Assembly: GCA_050011775.1 (NCBI GenBank)
Contig: JBEKIL010000001.1
Coordinates: forward strand, 62,001-126,000
Direction: 5' to 3'
Origin: CAVZMI01 sp050011775
Lineage (GTDB): Bacteria; Bacteroidota; Ignavibacteria; UBA10030; CAVZMI01
DNA length: 64,000 bases
Of this stretch, positions 42,974-52,085 are shown piece by piece. A program made the translations under genes and the position numbers. The notes under the pieces were generated by a model. That model was not told the DNA's origin, did not search any database, and saw nothing but the letters and a program-made list of their open reading frames with translations. The first letter of the stretch is position 1, and the number at the start of each line of letters is the position of its first letter.

Positions 42974-44962
42974 TCATCTCATTAAAATAAGTTTCTTCGT
43001 TTCAGTAAATTTTCCAGCTTGCAAACGATAAAAGTAAATTCCGCTCGATATCGTCGCGGTGTTCCATTGACGTGAATAATTCCCTGCAGATAGTTCTTCA
43101 GAGACGATGGTATATAATTCTCTTCCCATAATATCAAATATCTTCAACGTGACAAAAGATTTTGATGGAAGACTAAAAGAAATATTTGTCGATGGATTAA
43201 AAGGATTGGGATAGTTTTGGTAAAGTTGGAAATACTCAGGACGATTCTCACGATCTACGACATCGTCATGGATAGTTTGCTCTATCTCGATCAATTCGAT
43301 ACCGGTTTCGATCCCGAGATTCCTTGTATATTTTTTATCGGTCGCGTTGTTCCAGTGTTCGTGTACGCCCAAACTTGCAATGTGAACACCGGTATTATTG
43401 GGATCATACCTAATATTACTTGGCCAATTTGCCGAATCTGCAGCCTGATGAAGATAATCATCAACTCCCGGCATTTGCACAGAAGGATCTGCCCCGCTTG
43501 CAACCGTGAATTCGGATCTGAGAAAATCATAACCAACCGATTCAATTGCTACAGGATCGAACGAAACAAAGATGGATGACGTATAATCATTATTAAACGG
43601 TTGCATCTTCCATTTTATCGGCTTATTAAGTTCCCAGTCTGTGGCCCACAGGGCATCCATAATGTAGACAAGATTTTTTTCGCCTAACAATTTGTGACTC
43701 ATTAAATCAACCTGAACCCGATACAGTCCATAACCGGTACGCGTTGGAGCCCCTTCAGGACTCACCAATCCATTATGAAGATGAGAAGCGAAATCTCGTG
43801 TATGAGATCCAAAATGATTTTTCGCAAACATAGTCATTCCGGCGCGCTGATGACCTTTCAGCATCGGTATGTTTAATATATACTCTGCGTCTTCAAATAT
43901 AGTATAAAGGTAATCATCGTATACAGTATCGCCTTCTGTTGTTCTCAAAATCATTCCTTTATCGGAGTACGTTATTTTTGCTGTTGTGCTTGCGACAGCT
44001 TTTTCTCTCCCTAGATTCGTATAACCGTTATGATCGAGATAATGGACATACGGAAATTCTGCATGCCAGACATCGTACAAATGTTTATAGATGTGTTTTA
44101 TCGGATCACCGACATAAATATCACTTTGGGCGACACCAACGACATTAACAAGTTGCCGTAGAACTGCAAGAACAGATGCTACCGAAGTCTCAGAAACTCC
44201 ATGATATGATGTCGATGTCAAATCGGCCGGATTAACATGCATTGCACTTGTAGCATTTATTTTGATAAATATCTTTTCTCCTTTACCATAATTGACGCCT
44301 CCTTTCCCTCGTGTCATATTATGATACCTGAATATTGCACTCCACGCTGCACTATCACTCGTTTGACCGGTTAAACTATCTAAGGCAGCAGAAATCATCT
44401 TGTCGACTGCCGTCTGATTCATATTTTCACTCATAAAATATCCATGATCCGGATCATCGACAACGCATTTTTCATTTGTTGCCTCGGGATTATGTACCCA
44501 TACAACTCTGCCCGGGAAAATTCCTTTTGCTGTTCCTATTGGATTGTTGGCGGAGTCTATTGGTCCAACCAGTGAACCGCCGGAAACGAAAGACGCGTGG
44601 GACTCAGTGCTGGTGTTCGACATCATGAAGAGTCCCGTTGCAAGGCCGGCAAGAATAAAAATCGACGCAAGAATATATTTAGATTTACGAAAATACTGTC
44701 TGGCCTTTTTGAATGAAAACACCGTAGCCGCTAGTCCGACAATGTATACGAGAAAACCGCTGGCTATAGGTGCCGCCACTTTCATGCACGGGTATTGCAA
44801 CCGGCTCGGTTTGGGAATGACGCGCAGAAGAAACCAGATTAGACAAACCAAACCCGTTAGAGGAAAGAAACAACGGACAAACCAATTGCCTTTAAGAGGA
44901 TAATGATGATAGTTTTTTAAGAACTTTCCACGCTGACATTTCGAAGACTTGACTGGCATCAC
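42974..44962 (-). CDS. DUF362-family protein with N-terminal membrane helices and T9SS tail
   Basis: A 662-residue protein. Residues about 20-120 contain three or four hydrophobic segments (FPLTGLVCLIWFLLRV, ASGFLVYIVGLAATVFSF, ILASIFILAGLATGLFMM). Then follows a DUF362-like domain (about 150-550) with KIFIKINATSAMHV, NIPMLKGHQRAGMTMFAKNHFG and FVSFDPVAIESVGYDFL, the last two being family hallmarks. The chain ends in a T9SS sorting domain (YPNPFNPSTNISF). Membrane anchoring at one end with an export-sorting tail at the other is odd. DUF362 members often carry Fe-S sites; no CxxCxxC is seen here. Confidence 0.8.
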   Translation of the reverse strand: MMPVKSSKCQRGKFLKNYHHYPLKGNWFVRCFFPLTGLVCLIWFLLRVIPKPSRLQYPCMKVAAPIASGFLVYIVGLAATVFSFKKARQYFRKSKYILASIFILAGLATGLFMMSNTSTESHASFVSGGSLVGPIDSANNPIGTAKGIFPGRVVWVHNPEATNEKCVVDDPDHGYFMSENMNQTAVDKMISAALDSLTGQTSDSAAWSAIFRYHNMTRGKGGVNYGKGEKIFIKINATSAMHVNPADLTSTSYHGVSETSVASVLAVLRQLVNVVGVAQSDIYVGDPIKHIYKHLYDVWHAEFPYVHYLDHNGYTNLGREKAVASTTAKITYSDKGMILRTTEGDTVYDDYLYTIFEDAEYILNIPMLKGHQRAGMTMFAKNHFGSHTRDFASHLHNGLVSPEGAPTRTGYGLYRVQVDLMSHKLLGEKNLVYIMDALWATDWELNKPIKWKMQPFNNDYTSSIFVSFDPVAIESVGYDFLRSEFTVASGADPSVQMPGVDDYLHQAADSANWPSNIRYDPNNTGVHIASLGVHEHWNNATDKKYTRNLGIETGIELIEIEQTIHDDVVDRENRPEYFQLYQNYPNPFNPSTNISFSLPSKSFVTLKIFDIMGRELYTIVSEELSAGNYSRQWNTATISSGIYFYRLQAGKFTETKKLILMR

Positions 44963-45082
44963 ATATTGACCCTTTCTTGATATTTAATATACTCTTCATT
45001 TTCATATCGATCAAACTTGGTTCATACACTGATGATAAAGTTAACATTTTCTCTCTTGCCAGCTAACGGATTGTTTTGGCTT

Positions 45083-46336
45083 TTAGTTCGACACAAAAGT
45101 TGTCACACTCGATGAATCCAAAGTAACAGTAAAAATACCATTTGATACAGTAATATCACTTTCCTGTATGCAATTCTTACTACTTGATGTGACATAGGGC
45201 GTATACGTACTCACGGTCCCGTGCTGGATCGTAAATGTCTGACTAATTGATGAACCGCTGTTTAAAACAACAATGACCACCTTGGAGCCGCTCTTATATG
45301 CAGTCACATCAATATTTGTCTGAGGGTTGGCTGTGGCACTTACTCTGTAATATCCTGGGCGGACGAATCTCGCATACTGCGACATAAAATACCCCCCCTT
45401 GGTGATATTACCTGATTCATCGATCGGACCATAACCCCTTCTGATGTACCACAACACATAAGCACTCATACCGGCATTCATACAACCGTTAATTTCAACG
45501 GCTACTTCGAATGCATAAGGCCAGTTGGCACAGTCCACAATATGCTCGGTCATCCAGACTTCTTTACCTTTGCTGGTAGCCAGAGGATAACTTGTAAGCG
45601 CTCCTTCTCCGTAAAGGTGACCGCCAATGATGGATATGTTCGCAGCAGCGGCAGGATCATTGAGTATAGGGTCGGACATGGCATGGTCGAACTTATACGA
45701 CTCGGGTACGATGATTTTGGTGCCGATTGCCGGTGTATTGTTCTTGACAAAGTTGAGCATTTGTGTAGCATTCCAATCGCACGATTCGTAGCCTACGTGA
45801 ACATCTGGTTCGTTTTGAAGCGATACAGCATATAAGGGGGCACCATTACTCGACATGTAATCGGCAAATGCCTTCAGATAGTTTGCAAAGTCAGCATAAG
45901 AACCAGTGTTGAGAATGCCTCCAACGATATTATTGTTGCTCTTCATCGATGGTGGAGGCGTCCATGGTGATGCAAATATTATTGCTCCGAGCGATTTTGC
46001 CAGCTGGGCAGTGGGGACTTCAAGATTAAATTTCGTCGAGTCGTAAGGGACACGAATGCGTAGTATCGTCATACCAATTTGCCCGGCCCCGGTGCCAAAT
46101 GCCTTCTCTACTTGAGTAGTAGTCAAATCGCCGACATCTGACCACCCAGGCATGTTTTGACCGCCAAAGCCTCTGATAATCTGCTGAGTACTATCCATAT
46201 AAACATTCGCTGCATTTGGAATATTCTCCGGCGGTCCGGTGATAGTATTTTCTTCCTTTGAACATCCTATCGCCATCAAAACGAATACTACTAATATAAG
46301 TCTTAATAATATGTCTGTCATCGTATTAAGGGACAT
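45083..46336 (-). CDS. GH30-family glycosidase lipoprotein (glucuronoxylanase type)
   Basis: A 417-residue lipoprotein (LMAIGC, Cys near 25) expected to cleave xylan or a related beta-glycan. TIM barrel about 40-330 and a beta domain to the end. The acid/base Glu lies in YAVSLQNEPDVHVGYESCDW near 185, the nucleophile Glu in VWMTEHIVDC near 275; IRGFGGQNMPGW near 55 and GGHLYGEGA near 240 are also typical of subfamily 8. No T9SS tail, so it stays membrane-anchored. It precedes the DUF362 gene by 120 bases and follows GH9. Confidence 0.9.
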   Translation of the reverse strand: MSLNTMTDILLRLILVVFVLMAIGCSKEENTITGPPENIPNAANVYMDSTQQIIRGFGGQNMPGWSDVGDLTTTQVEKAFGTGAGQIGMTILRIRVPYDSTKFNLEVPTAQLAKSLGAIIFASPWTPPPSMKSNNNIVGGILNTGSYADFANYLKAFADYMSSNGAPLYAVSLQNEPDVHVGYESCDWNATQMLNFVKNNTPAIGTKIIVPESYKFDHAMSDPILNDPAAAANISIIGGHLYGEGALTSYPLATSKGKEVWMTEHIVDCANWPYAFEVAVEINGCMNAGMSAYVLWYIRRGYGPIDESGNITKGGYFMSQYARFVRPGYYRVSATANPQTNIDVTAYKSGSKVVIVVLNSGSSISQTFTIQHGTVSTYTPYVTSSSKNCIQESDITVSNGIFTVTLDSSSVTTFVSN

Positions 46337-46600
46337 AGCATTTCCCCTTTCTTTTTATTTAATTTTTCAAAATACTGCCTGCTTTTCGTAGTTCTGTCAC
46401 GTGAACTAGAGCTGCGCCACTCATAAGCTTGATTATCTATAACTCAATACAACGATGGTTGTCGGATGCATCTCGGAGGAACATGTGTATGTTACGAAAT
46501 CGGATACTAATAAGCAAAGGCAGCCCTGTGAACTAGATCTGCCGCGTAGTGGGACTCTTGATAAGTCTCTATTAAATCTAAGCCTGGTTGTAATCGCCCT

Positions 46601-49138
46601 TTATCGCAAAAGTACAAGTTTTTTTGTCTCGACAAAACCGCCTGCCTCAATTCTATAATAATAAACGCCGCTCGCAAAACCAGATGCATTCCATTTAAAA
46701 CTATAGTAACCTGGAGAATAATTCTGGTCAACCAGTGTAGCGACAACTTGTCCTAAAATATTAAATATCTTTAACTCCACATGGACGGGGTGTGGTAGGG
46801 AAAAACTAATTGTAGTGCTCGGATTAAAAGGGTTTGGAAAATTCTGAGATAGGGAATACTCCAATGGAATATTTAAACCTGTTTGTACATCATTCGGATT
46901 GCCGCTGCCTTTGTAAAAGTATCCTGAAAGGAAAACCAAAGCGGCATTTTCGCTTGTTTCACCTTCATTACTTGCCCACGATCCCAGTCCACATTCCGAT
47001 CTGTCTGCATAACATTTTGCATTTGGAGTCCCTGCAAGTATAAGTTCAGACAGAAAGACGTCGCCTCCATTACTGTTTGCACCCCCTGCAGTCCATCCCG
47101 GTATAGATTTTCCATAAACATTATAAATCCAATGGAATGGATGATTCATAGAATTACTTCCATGGCACATAACAAAAGACTTATTCAAGCTGTTTAAACC
47201 TAGTATATAGTGTAACTGCCTAAGAGCCGCATCCCTGTAAACAGTATTGCCGGTCATCTCATAACCAAAGAGGAGGCAGTTTGCTTTATTCATAACATTC
47301 TCGTTCGATTCCCACCAGTATTCCCATGACCAAAGAGCTACGCCATAACCGCTGTTTTCCGATGCTGTTACAATTGAACTACATAAAGAAACAAATTTGG
47401 ATCTTATTTTATTTTTCAGTGCAGCATCTGTATTACTGTCATAATAAAGTGCCAAATAACCGAAAAGCTGCGGCTCTCCCCACCCTCCGGATGTAAGCGA
47501 TACTGTATCTATATTGGCGCTGAATTCTGAACGTAAAGTACCGCTGTTTAGACTTCTTGCCATTTCACCTTTAGCCCATAAATATTCCTGCCATGGTACC
47601 GGGTCGACATAATAAGGATCGCTCTGTCCAATATTTGTATTACTACTAACCCAAGTCCATGTTTTTTGGGCAGCATTAAGACATACTGCTGCAAAAGAGC
47701 TATCTATATCTTTGAATACTCTTGCAGCAAGAGACATTACTCCTGTAAAATCAGCAGCATCAATTGTAGAAGGTGTTTGTGGTTCGTCACTTTTCTGGAA
47801 CTCAGCAAATCGTTGACTATCATAAGGATCCATATCCGGCGCCTGATCGGGACAATAATAAAGATAAGGCTCGCTATCAACTTTATGATAAACTGTCCCG
47901 TCTGGTTTCTGCATTTTAAGCAGCCAGGTTAATCCCCATCTTGCCTCATTCAAGAGATCTGAAATTCCATTACTGGATTCAGGAATATCAATATTAAGAT
48001 CTTTTAAAACGTTTCCTCTTAATTCATAAAGCCACAGCATATAGGCAATACTGATTGCTGTTTCATTAACAAATTTTCCTTTATCACAAGCGTTGTGCCA
48101 TCCACCAATAGCATCTATACTGCCTGAACCTGCTCTAATCTTTGCATCATTTAAATGACATACGGGTCTATTAATTCCCGTTACAGGATCGTTTTCAGCC
48201 AACCCGCATCGAATAAGGTAGAAACACCTCAAGGCATCCTTAAAGAGATTATTATAGACGCTATCTCCTATTTGAAATTGATAACTTTCTCTATTGTTCA
48301 TTTTTATAATATAATTTTCAGAAATATTGAGACTGGAAAAATCAACCTTCCAAACATTTTCCCCTGTTGAGGCGGTATCGTTAATTGGTGTACCGGATAT
48401 TGTCCCGGTTAAGACAGTATCATTAGAAGAGTTGAGGATATGAAATGTATCCCCGACTGAAGCAATATCCGATACGATACAAAAATATTTTTTTTCACCA
48501 GGCAAGTATCCTAACTGGTTCACCTTTGGTTCTAGAATAATAACATTTGGGTCAGTAATTTGATGAGCTTCCGATGCAAGATAAAATTCAATATCGTCTA
48601 TCCATATTTGTCCGCTCATACCATAGGAAGCAACTGCGTTAAATCCGACTGCAAAAACGGTTGAAGAATCCCAAGGTTTTGGTGGCCCCCATGTTTGAGC
48701 AAATTGCGAAAATGGCAGCTCATAGAGCTTCCATTCCGAAGTTAAATTAATTGTTTTAACATAGTGGTTATTATCAGTACGAGTCTGGTTTGTGGCAAGA
48801 CTAATGTCGTATCTGCCGTTTCCCCTTGCATAAAACCTCACACCGAAATATTGGCCTAAATCAACTCCAGTCCAGCTGGAATTCAGGCCCGTTGAAGCTC
48901 CGGCAAAAGGTCCAGAACTACCTGCATTAAACATCCATTCAAATAATCTGCAGTACGTTCCTGTATAACCCGGGGATACATTCGGAGTAAAAACTGTCGA
49001 AGAGAATTCATCATTGAATGTTATCCATGCACCTCCCAGAGTATTTGTATTAGTACCAGTCTCAGCATTATCAACTGGAAGAACGGCGCATAATTTCAAT
49101 GGATGTAAAAAAAGTAATATCAGTATTAATTTTTTCAA
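46601..49138 (-). CDS. Secreted GH9 cellulase/endoglucanase with CBM and T9SS tail
   Basis: An 845-residue exported enzyme: signal 1-18; N-terminal CBM11-like domain about 20-195 (FGVRFYARGNGRYDISL, IWIDDIEFYLA); CelD-type Ig domain about 205-300 (VNQLGYLPGEKKYFCIVSD); GH9 alpha/alpha barrel about 310-745; T9SS sorting domain from 765 (FPNPFNPSTTISF). Catalytic acid Glu should be in SNEGETSENAALVF. The usual DAGD pair reads GGWHNACDKGKFV: the base Asp is present and the first Asp is Asn. Together with GH30 and GH3 it supports plant-polymer degradation. Confidence 0.9.
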   Translation of the reverse strand: MKKLILILLFLHPLKLCAVLPVDNAETGTNTNTLGGAWITFNDEFSSTVFTPNVSPGYTGTYCRLFEWMFNAGSSGPFAGASTGLNSSWTGVDLGQYFGVRFYARGNGRYDISLATNQTRTDNNHYVKTINLTSEWKLYELPFSQFAQTWGPPKPWDSSTVFAVGFNAVASYGMSGQIWIDDIEFYLASEAHQITDPNVIILEPKVNQLGYLPGEKKYFCIVSDIASVGDTFHILNSSNDTVLTGTISGTPINDTASTGENVWKVDFSSLNISENYIIKMNNRESYQFQIGDSVYNNLFKDALRCFYLIRCGLAENDPVTGINRPVCHLNDAKIRAGSGSIDAIGGWHNACDKGKFVNETAISIAYMLWLYELRGNVLKDLNIDIPESSNGISDLLNEARWGLTWLLKMQKPDGTVYHKVDSEPYLYYCPDQAPDMDPYDSQRFAEFQKSDEPQTPSTIDAADFTGVMSLAARVFKDIDSSFAAVCLNAAQKTWTWVSSNTNIGQSDPYYVDPVPWQEYLWAKGEMARSLNSGTLRSEFSANIDTVSLTSGGWGEPQLFGYLALYYDSNTDAALKNKIRSKFVSLCSSIVTASENSGYGVALWSWEYWWESNENVMNKANCLLFGYEMTGNTVYRDAALRQLHYILGLNSLNKSFVMCHGSNSMNHPFHWIYNVYGKSIPGWTAGGANSNGGDVFLSELILAGTPNAKCYADRSECGLGSWASNEGETSENAALVFLSGYFYKGSGNPNDVQTGLNIPLEYSLSQNFPNPFNPSTTISFSLPHPVHVELKIFNILGQVVATLVDQNYSPGYYSFKWNASGFASGVYYYRIEAGGFVETKKLVLLR

Positions 49139-49343
49139 TGAGATTACCCTTTCATGATGTGACCTTCCCCCCCAAGAAGTGATCCATTTTGAATTTAGTA
49201 AAAAGTATATTATGGATCAAAGGGGGCAGCAATGGGCAAGAAACGACACACAATTGACAGAAAGCCTGCACTGAGCTTGTCGAAGTGACCAATCTGTGCA
49301 GTCAATTGTTTTTGTTGGTTGTTTAAAAATTTTCTACACAGAT

Positions 49344-50099
49344 TTACCACCGACTATTCATCTGTTGAAAGCTTCTGTCCAATTCTGCTCTGGACGCTTT
49401 GATAGTTCCTTCCGTCATCCCATAACCTATTTCGAAGACGTCATTTTTGAAACATTTCATTACCGAAGCCACAAATTCCTCAGGCTTTAGATCCACTTTA
49501 AAATTTCCTCTTCCGGCCCTTCCATCCGGGTTTAATTCCGTATCAACCGCCGGCGGAACCACCTCAAAAACTTTAATCCCAAGCTTTAAGAGTTGTTGTC
49601 TGAGCGCCATTGAAAAAGCGTGCATCCCGGCTTTGGTCGCACTATATACCGGCATTCGGACAGCGGGCACAAAACCCAATCCGGATGAAACATTGATGAT
49701 GGCAGCTCCTTTCTTTCCGGTCATATATGGAATAAACAGCCCGGATAGAACTATCGGGGCTTCCAAATTGATTTTGATTTCATTTTCTCCGGCCATGAAT
49801 TCGTTAATACCTTTCGTGAAATCAATATCCCTTTGCACACCGGCATTGTTCACCAGAATGTTCAAATTGCTGAAGCTGGTAGTTATCCATTCAACCAGTG
49901 TTCTTCGATCCGCTTCTTCGGCTATATCACATACTTTGATATGGAAATCCGGATGTTTTTTTCGGGCTTCAATAAGTCTTTCTTTCCTACGACCACAAAT
50001 AATGACTTCATTCTTCGCTTCCAAGAAAGATTCGGCCATTGCATATCCTATACCCGTTGCCCCACCCGTAATTAATACGGTATTTCCTGAAATCTCCAT
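49344..50099 (-). CDS. Short-chain dehydrogenase/reductase
   Basis: A 251-residue classical SDR. Cofactor motif TGGATGIGYAMAESF near residue 10, NNAG near 88, the catalytic Ser in INVSSGLG near 138 and the YxxxK pair in YSATKAGMHAF near 150. CGRRKERL after the second strand has an Arg that favours NADP. The resemblance is to DltE-type SDRs of the 'oxidoreductase' class; substrate unknown. Downstream of the nitroreductase gene by about 90 bases. Confidence 0.88.
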   Translation of the reverse strand: MEISGNTVLITGGATGIGYAMAESFLEAKNEVIICGRRKERLIEARKKHPDFHIKVCDIAEEADRRTLVEWITTSFSNLNILVNNAGVQRDIDFTKGINEFMAGENEIKINLEAPIVLSGLFIPYMTGKKGAAIINVSSGLGFVPAVRMPVYSATKAGMHAFSMALRQQLLKLGIKVFEVVPPAVDTELNPDGRAGRGNFKVDLKPEEFVASVMKCFKNDVFEIGYGMTEGTIKASRAELDRSFQQMNSRW

Positions 50100-50192
50100 T
50101 TGAAATCTCCTGCATTATTTTTTTATTTCCGCGAATCGAGATATATATTTGACTGATAGACTCTCCCAATATTCCGGAAAGAGCTAATTTTT

Positions 50193-50891
50193 TTATTTCC
50201 TAACAGGATATCCAACTGTTTGACCAAAGAGTACCCGCTGGTCAGGATGCAATTTTAATTTTGCCGTAAGACCGGATTTATTGCAATTATGGAACCATGA
50301 TGCCAGTCCTTGAGAAGCAGCATACAGATATACGTTGCCTGCAATGAGACCTGTATCAACATAATAATATGATTTTTGAATTTCAGGATCTTGCAGTCCC
50401 GGTTCCTGAAAACCAGATGTATTGGAAAGTTTATTAACATCCGCGATGTAGATGAGATGAACCGGAGCCTTAGCTACAAAATTCGCTTGGCCATGTCCAA
50501 TTGCCAGGGCACGCAGGTCACCCGCAACAACTGGAACCAGCCTGTGATGAAATGCATCATATAAATAAATGCCTTCCTGAATGGCAACATAAAGATCAAT
50601 TTCCTGTGAGTTACTTGCTGAAGCAGCAGTTCTTCCAGGAATTCCGAATGGACCTTTTTTACGATTTACTCCGCATGCTGCCCATAGGAGATTTGAAAGT
50701 ATATGCAAAGGAAGTTTTTTATCTCTTATTTCACGGATAGTTTTTCTTTGCTGTAATGCTTTTAATACTGATTTACTACGATCAAGTGTGGGCCTCGGCA
50801 GTTCGATCGGTCGTAGATTCTGTGAAGAAGCAGGACATCCAAGTATAGGAGCGGCTCGCGATTCCTTTTTTTTCCTTTTATGAATCATCAA
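50193..50891 (-). CDS. Nitroreductase-family protein (SagB/ThcOx-like)
   Basis: A 232-residue FMN-dependent oxidoreductase-type protein. Motifs: RKTIREIRDKKLPLHILSNL near 48, WAACGVNRK near 70, GRTAASASNSQEIDLYVA near 85, YYYVDTGLIAGNVYLYAASQG near 170 and the C-terminal VLFGQTVGYPVRK. This arrangement is that of SagB-like dehydrogenases in the nitroreductase family. No peptide precursor or cyclodehydratase gene is nearby, so a role in peptide modification is not supported. Confidence 0.87.
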   Translation of the reverse strand: MMIHKRKKKESRAAPILGCPASSQNLRPIELPRPTLDRSKSVLKALQQRKTIREIRDKKLPLHILSNLLWAACGVNRKKGPFGIPGRTAASASNSQEIDLYVAIQEGIYLYDAFHHRLVPVVAGDLRALAIGHGQANFVAKAPVHLIYIADVNKLSNTSGFQEPGLQDPEIQKSYYYVDTGLIAGNVYLYAASQGLASWFHNCNKSGLTAKLKLHPDQRVLFGQTVGYPVRK

Positions 50892-51443
50892 ATCCTCCCT
50901 CCTTTCTTAGGAATTTCCTGTAAATAGAGAATTCCAGAAAGTCCGAAGATTACGCTGGTCAGGATAACTGAGTGCCGAATCGTGACAGGATATCGCAAAA
51001 GGCTTCTGTTCAAAACAGCAATTATATATTCCACAGAAACCCCGACGAAAATGTCATGCTTTGTAAAATGCCGTACATCGTTTCAAAGCCTAGCATACCA
51101 AAACAGGGTTAAAATTAAGAGATAGAATTAGACATATTCCTTTCGTAGAAAGGAATGAAAATATGCGTTCAGAATCAATTAATAATGTCAGTTTTCGGAT
51201 ACCCTATAACGCTCAGGAAGCAATTTTTCTATTTGTCTTATAGTATGTCAGTATCATCTATAGAGTATTTGGCAACGTGGAGATGGCAGACTATAGATAA
51301 ATTGCAACCGAAGGATTTATTTTTTATATTGAATTGTTCAAGATATTTTTCATTGAGGCAAGTGGTTACCTAATCGGTTCATTTTTCAATGTTATGGTCG
51401 TTTGAACCAAAGGGAAATTGCCGAAAATGAATCAAATTGAGGC
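50892..51443. other. Long intergenic region upstream of the tRNA-Met-like sequence
   Basis: About 550 bases with no gene I can support. It contains the perfect hairpin ATTCCTTTC-GTA-GAAAGGAAT (51137-51157). A plus-strand frame at 51155-51373 has no protein character. The promoter of the nitroreductase gene and that of the tRNA-like unit must both lie here. Confidence 0.35.
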
Positions 51444-51720
51444 GCCGGGGTAGCTCAGCTGGTTAGAGCGTCCCGATCAAGAGCAATCGGGACAGGTCGG
51501 AATCATAATCTCCCGCCAAATCCCGCAAAGAACGCGGGACTATGAAGAACACGGCAACAGCGGGATAAACTCCGGTCGTGGGCAGCTCGTCCCACAAAGT
51601 GGGACAAGCAGTACTACCATCCCGAAGGGATGGTATGTATTCTCAGCCACGGATTATGAATCGGTGAGGTTGATTCGCCTTCGGAGCTCGGTCCATTGTG
51701 GCGGAGAATCCCTCCCCCAG
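51444..51720 (+). pseudogene. tRNA-Met-like composite interrupted by hairpin insertions
   Basis: The first 28 bases (51444-51471) equal the intact tRNA-Met at 51914 through the D arm. The anticodon arm CGGAATCATAATC follows at 51498-51510 after a CCCGAT/ATCGGG hairpin insertion, a TCCGGTCGTGGG piece is at 51571-51582, and GAATCCCTCCCCC at 51706-51718, with hairpin-rich DNA between. Hairpins visible are GTCCCAC-AAA-GTGGGAC and ACCATCCC-GAA-GGGATGGT. An inverted copy of the anticodon arm (CGGATTATGAATCGG) lies near 51650. The acceptor 3' strand is not complementary, so it cannot mature as a plain tRNA. It might be a pseudogene or a structured RNA. Confidence 0.55.
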
Positions 51721-51869
51721 AATATCTATTGAGGGCAAAGACAGCCTTCAATCATCTCCTCTGAATTACCTCTGTCCTTAAGGATCCACGAGAGCCGGAG
51801 TTATTTGCTAGCGGCATTTCTCCATTGCTTTTCGATTATACTTTCCTTATCTTTTTTCTGGTCATATGA

Positions 51870-51896
51870 ATGGCGTCGTTGAATGACGCCATTTTT
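51870..51896 (+). terminator. Terminator between the tRNA-Met-like unit and intact tRNA-Met
   Basis: ATGGCGTC (51870-51877) pairs with GACGCCAT (51885-51892) around GTTGAAT and is followed by TTTT (51893-51896), the T run beginning inside the stem. It implies that a plus-strand transcript comes from the region just upstream, where only the tRNA-like composite lies. Confidence 0.75.
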
Positions 51897-51913
51897 CATC
51901 ATCGCAATTCAAT

Positions 51914-51987
51914 GCCGGGGTAGCTCAGCTGGTTAGAGCGTCGGAATCATAATCCGTAGGTCGTGGGTTCGAATCCCTCCCCCGGTA
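51914..51987 (+). tRNA. tRNA-Met (anticodon CAT)
   Basis: 74 bases: acceptor GCCGGGG/CCCCGGT, D stem GCTC/GAGC, anticodon stem with loop ATCATAA, T loop TTCGAAT, discriminator A, no CCA. No C1 mismatch, so an elongator type rather than initiator. A tRNA-Ile with modified CAT is possible but less likely. Confidence 0.92.
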
Positions 51988-51994
51988 CAAAAAT

Positions 51995-52022
51995 GTGGGG
52001 ACGTTGCAAACAACGTCCCCAC
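51995..52022. repeat. GGGACGTTG hairpin after tRNA-Met
   Basis: GTGGGGACGTTG (51995-52006) and CAACGTCCCCAC (52011-52022) form a perfect 12-bp stem around CAAA. It belongs to the same family as the hairpin at 37794-37817 beside tRNA-Leu. It could act as a tRNA terminator but has no T run. Confidence 0.7.
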
Positions 52023-52085
52023 GGTGTTATAAATAGACAGATAGGGAAAATGATTTTTAACTTATGGAGAACCAATTCATTTAAA

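Noticed and set aside
49260..49290. Dispersed CACTGAGCTTGTCGAAGTG word as a regulatory site
   Set aside because: This type of word is a common small repeat in many genomes; nothing here ties it to regulation.
51444..51720. Group I intron inside tRNA-Met
   Set aside because: Insertions occur at several points and not only in the anticodon loop, the 3' acceptor strand does not pair with the 5' one, and I could not recognise the P7 core elements.
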